Source of the DNA: Botrimarina mediterranea | Lineage (GTDB): Bacteria > Planctomycetota > Planctomycetia > Pirellulales > Lacipirellulaceae | Assembly (NCBI RefSeq): GCF_007753265.1 | Contig: NZ_CP036349.1 | Location: 4,311,363-4,375,362 of the forward strand | Direction of reading: 5' to 3' | Length of the DNA stretch: 64,000 nt | Part shown: piece after piece, positions 61,438-64,000 of the stretch | Position numbering within the stretch: position 1 is the stretch's first letter | Layout: each line of letters starts with the position of its first letter | The notes under the pieces: generated by a model | The model's database searches: none | Told to the model about the DNA's origin: nothing | The model's input: the letters and a program-made list of their open reading frames with translations, nothing else | Made by a program: the position numbers and the translations under genes

Positions 61438-61528
61438 GGAAAGTTGAAAGGGGGAAAGTGGAATGGGGGATGAAGCGCAAGCGAACTCCTGACTCCGGAG
61501 ACTCCGCTTTCCCCTTTCCTCTTTCTTT
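61438..61528. repeat. Imperfect inverted repeat between flhA and flhF (GGAAAG words)
   Basis: GGAAAGTTGAAAGGGGGAAA near 61438 and CTTTCCCCTTTCCTCTTTCT near 61507-61526 are imperfect complements. The element spans the gap from one base upstream of the flhF ATG to the flhA stop codon. Confidence 0.65.
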
Positions 61529-63602
61529 ATTCGTTCACCACGCCATGCGTGACGAGCGTCGTGTCTCTAGTGATTTCATTGAAGCTCATCACTACCAACT
61601 GCGGCAGCGAGGTCTCGGTGAGTTGCTTGACGGCGGCGCGTACCTGGGGGCTCACCAGCAACACCGGGCTATGACCCTGGGTGGCGAGCTTCTCCGCTTC
61701 GGCGCCGATCGCGCGGTTGATCGACTCGATTGCCGTCGGCGCCAAGCGAATAAACAAGCCGCGGTCGGAGTGCTCGAAGCCCGTGCGGATACGGTCCTCG
61801 AGCGTCGGGTCGAGCGCAAGGACATGCAACTGCCCGTCGCGGTCGCGATACCGTGTGCAAAGCTGTCGCGCCAAGCGGTGGCGGACGTACTCGGTGAGCA
61901 GGATCGGGTCCTTCGACTTCGTCGCGTTGTCGCCGAGCGACTCGAGGATCGTCGCCAGTTGTCGGATCGAAACCTGCTCACGCAGCAGCATCTGCAAGAC
62001 GGTCTGCACCTCGGCGAGCGACATAACGCCCGGGATCAGTTCGTTGACCACCGCCGGCGAGGTCTGCTTCAACTCTTCCACCAGCGCCTTGGTGGCGTCG
62101 CGGGTGAGGACCTCGTCGGCGTGGCGGCGGCAGACCTCGGTGAGGTGCGTCGCCAACACCGCGCCGGGCTCGACGACCGTGTAGCCTTGCATCTCCGCTT
62201 CGTCTTGCTTGCTGTGGGCGATCCACAGCGCATCGGTGCCGAACGCCGGGTCCTTCGTCGGGATGCCATCGACGCGCCCGCTCGTCATCCCCGAGTCGAT
62301 CGCCAGCAACATCGCCGGCTGGATCTCCGATTGAGCGACCGGCATGTCGGCGATCTTGATGCGGTACTCGTTCTGACCCAGCCGCATGTTGTCGCGGATG
62401 CGGACCTTCGGCATCACTAGGCCCACCTCGCCGGCGATGTTGTGCCGCACCTTCTGGACGCGATCAAGCAGGTCGCCGCCGCGGTTGGGGTCCGCCAAGC
62501 GGATCAATCCAACACCAAGCTCGACCTCCATCGGATCGACCGCCAGGAAGTCCTCGACGCGTTTCTCCGCTGGCGCCTCATCCTTCTTGTCAGAATCGTC
62601 TTCCTGGGGACGCGACTGTTTCTTCTTCAGTGCTTGAGCGAGTCCGAGGCATGAGCCACCAAGCACCAGCAACGGGATTGTCGGCAGGTTGGTGAACACC
62701 AACACGCCAAGGAACGCCGCCGCCACGACGAGCGCCTGCGGACGGCTGAACATCTGATCGATGAACATGGCGGGCATGTTCGTCTTGCGGCTGCTACGCG
62801 TCACGAGCAAGCCGGCAGCGAGCGAAATCAAGAAGGCCGGCACCTGACTCACCAAGCCGTCTCCGATCGTCAGCCGAGTAAACAGGTCGGCCGCATCGGC
62901 GAACTCCATCCCCTCTTGGCCCACGCCAATCACCAAACCGCCGATGATGTTGATCACCGTGATGATGATGCCGGCCACGGCGTCACCGCGGACGAACTTG
63001 CTGGCGCCGTCCATGGCGCCAAAGAAGTCGGCCTGCTGAGTGATCTCGCTGCGGCGTGACTGCGCCTCACGCTCGTCGATAATGCCGGCGTTGAGATCGG
63101 CGTCGATCGCCATCTGCTTGCCCGGCATGCCGTCCAAGGCAAACCGCGCGGCGACTTCCGAGATACGCGTGGCGCCCTTCGTGATCACCATGAACTGAAT
63201 CACGATGATGATCACGAAGATAATCAGACCGACAACGATCCGGTCGCCCGCCACGAATTCGCTGAACGCGGTGATGACCCCGCCCGCGGCGTCCATCCCT
63301 TTGCTGGTCGCCTGCGTCAGGATGAGCCGCGTTGTGGCGACGTTGAGCACCAATCGAGCGAGCGTCGTCGCTAGCAGCAGCGACGGGAAAACGCTGAACT
63401 CCAGCGGCGTGCGGACATAGATCGTCGTCAGCAGGATGATCACCGACACGGTGATGTTCGCCGCCAAGAAGACGTCGAGCAGGAACGACGGCAACGGGAC
63501 CATGACCACCAGCACGCTGGCGATCATCGCCACCGGCAAGAGGAGATCGCCTAACCGACCCCAGGGGCCGGAAAGCGGGTTGTCGTCCTTCGTGAGCGCC
63601 AT
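61527..63602 (-). CDS. flhA: Flagellar export apparatus protein FlhA
   Basis: Export-gate membrane protein of the flagellar type III system, 691 residues. Eight transmembrane segments occupy the N-terminal half, with the family signatures RTPLEFSVFPSLLLATTLAR, GRFALDGMPGKQMAID-like RFALDGMPGKQMAIDADLNAG, and the long LPLLPTIPLL-type helix near 335. The cytoplasmic domain runs from about 355 (EVELGVGLIRLADP; MPKVRIRDNMRLGQNEYRIK) to the C-terminal LVTHGVVNE. The ATG at 63602 has AGGGA five bases upstream. It heads the flhA-flhF-flhG arrangement. Confidence 0.95.
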   Translation of the reverse strand: MALTKDDNPLSGPWGRLGDLLLPVAMIASVLVVMVPLPSFLLDVFLAANITVSVIILLTTIYVRTPLEFSVFPSLLLATTLARLVLNVATTRLILTQATSKGMDAAGGVITAFSEFVAGDRIVVGLIIFVIIIVIQFMVITKGATRISEVAARFALDGMPGKQMAIDADLNAGIIDEREAQSRRSEITQQADFFGAMDGASKFVRGDAVAGIIITVINIIGGLVIGVGQEGMEFADAADLFTRLTIGDGLVSQVPAFLISLAAGLLVTRSSRKTNMPAMFIDQMFSRPQALVVAAAFLGVLVFTNLPTIPLLVLGGSCLGLAQALKKKQSRPQEDDSDKKDEAPAEKRVEDFLAVDPMEVELGVGLIRLADPNRGGDLLDRVQKVRHNIAGEVGLVMPKVRIRDNMRLGQNEYRIKIADMPVAQSEIQPAMLLAIDSGMTSGRVDGIPTKDPAFGTDALWIAHSKQDEAEMQGYTVVEPGAVLATHLTEVCRRHADEVLTRDATKALVEELKQTSPAVVNELIPGVMSLAEVQTVLQMLLREQVSIRQLATILESLGDNATKSKDPILLTEYVRHRLARQLCTRYRDRDGQLHVLALDPTLEDRIRTGFEHSDRGLFIRLAPTAIESINRAIGAEAEKLATQGHSPVLLVSPQVRAAVKQLTETSLPQLVVMSFNEITRDTTLVTHGVVNE

Positions 63603-63934
63603 ACGTTCCCTCGCAGCGCAGCGACCCTCTTCCCTGAGAGCCACACCGCCATCGCGTCTGCCTCATTGCCTTGCCCCTGGTAGAAGAGCAGCCGAGAAGC
63701 AGAGCGGCGGAAACCTAGAGAAACCCTCAAGTTGGGGGAAGGGAGATGTCGATGAGGGCCCGCTCAGTGGCTTCGCAGGTTCACGAGTCGCTGTGCATCA
63801 CTCGCAACAAGTTTCGCCCGGATAGGCAACCCGCCGGCTGCTAGCATCGCTACCCCGGGGGTGCAATTGCTAGCAACAATCAGCAAGTGAAGTTAGCATG
63901 GCTCGCATTCCCCTGCTCTGGAGAGGTCGCGTCC
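63603..63934. other. 332-base divergent region upstream of flhA
   Basis: No gene is supported. It should contain the flhA promoter and that of the rightward gene. A perfect 10-base palindrome TTGCTAGCAA lies at 63867-63876, with two looser TAGCA copies 25-35 bases on either side. I did not find a convincing sigma-54 or sigma-28 promoter by eye. Confidence 0.4.
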
Positions 63935-64000
63935 ATGCCGATGACCATTGTTAGAGCCGCTATTGGTTTCTCGCTATTGCTCGCTAGCAGCAATGCGCAA
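63935..64000 (+). CDS. Start of an exported protein, truncated by the window end
   Basis: Twenty-two codons are visible from ATG 63935. They spell a typical signal peptide: short basic start MPMTIVRA, hydrophobic GFSLLLASS, and a likely cleavage site near NAQ. A strong ribosome site GGAGAGG sits seven bases upstream, which supports 63935. The rest lies outside the window, so no function can be given. Confidence 0.65.
   Translation, partial: MPMTIVRAAIGFSLLLASSNAQ

Noticed and set aside
60792-62420. A 542-codon open frame on the plus strand opposite flhF and flhA
   Set aside because: Both opposite genes are certain. The frame is Arg/Gln/His-rich and spans two genes and a repeat, so it is a shadow.
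63603-63934. Sigma-54 or sigma-28 promoter for flhA
   Set aside because: No adequate GG-N10-GC or TAAA-N15-GCCGATAA match was found by reading, so no promoter is annotated.

Overview
The window reads as chromosomal DNA of a planctomycete, most likely order Pirellulales (near Lacipirellulaceae). The grounds are ten exported proteins with PEP-CTERM sorting tails, dockerin-like 'ADYTVWRD' modules, three DUF1559 pilin-like proteins ([14 protein letters not shown] start), a LEPR-type surface protease, PF07638-type and other ECF sigma factors, a Ser/Thr kinase with a zinc ribbon, and high GC. This placement is inference; there is no rRNA. No phage, transposase or CRISPR array was seen.

Layout. 1-13.6 kb holds the truncated end of a subtilisin-like surface protease, then pyrC, a Crp/Fnr regulator, an SDR, miaE, an LpxH-like phosphoesterase, a betaine-lipid pair btaA-btaB with a glycosyltransferase, a GNAT and a HhH-GPD DNA glycosylase. 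13.8-18.2 kb holds accD, an MsbA-like ABC exporter and a voltage-gated K+ channel with a C-terminal zinc ribbon. 18.2-31.3 kb is an almost purely minus-strand block of exported proteins: a two-DTGA aspartic protease, an All3515-like PEP-CTERM protein, two related 'HSDI' PEP-CTERM proteins, two small Cys-rich membrane proteins, two DUF1559 proteins (one with a His/Glu/Asp-rich insert) and three further PEP-CTERM proteins, interrupted by tRNA-Lys(CTT). 31.7-36.2 kb holds a secreted phosphoesterase overlapping a TPR-amidohydrolase fusion. 36.2-42.0 kb is a heavy-metal RND efflux operon (cusA/czcA-, cusB/czcB-like plus two His/Cys-rich exported proteins). 42.3-50.1 kb holds a DUF4914 PEPCK-like protein, a PEP-CTERM subtilase, an ECF sigma factor, two PEP-CTERM proteins and a DUF1559 protein. 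50.2-58.0 kb holds a Ser/Thr kinase, hisA, a VWA/DUF3520 protein with its ECF sigma factor, and two tandem DUF374 acyltransferases. 58.2-63.6 kb is a flagellar regulatory and export cluster (fliA, flhG-like, flhF, flhA). A new exported protein begins at 63935.

The most unusual global feature is a set of about fourteen large inverted repeats, each built from short near-tandem words of its own (for example GCCAAGA, GGAAGT, GGGCAGT, GGATTGC). They fill whole intergenic gaps from a stop codon to the next start or stop, sometimes overlap stop codons, and in two cases supply coding sequence (the FlhF linker and the kinase C-terminus). The words differ from site to site while the architecture is the same.

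A second theme is metal handling: the cus/czc-like operon and the 20.5-25.5 kb block share exported His- and Cys-rich proteins and may form one metal-responsive programme. This is inference from composition and neighbourhood, not from an identified operator.
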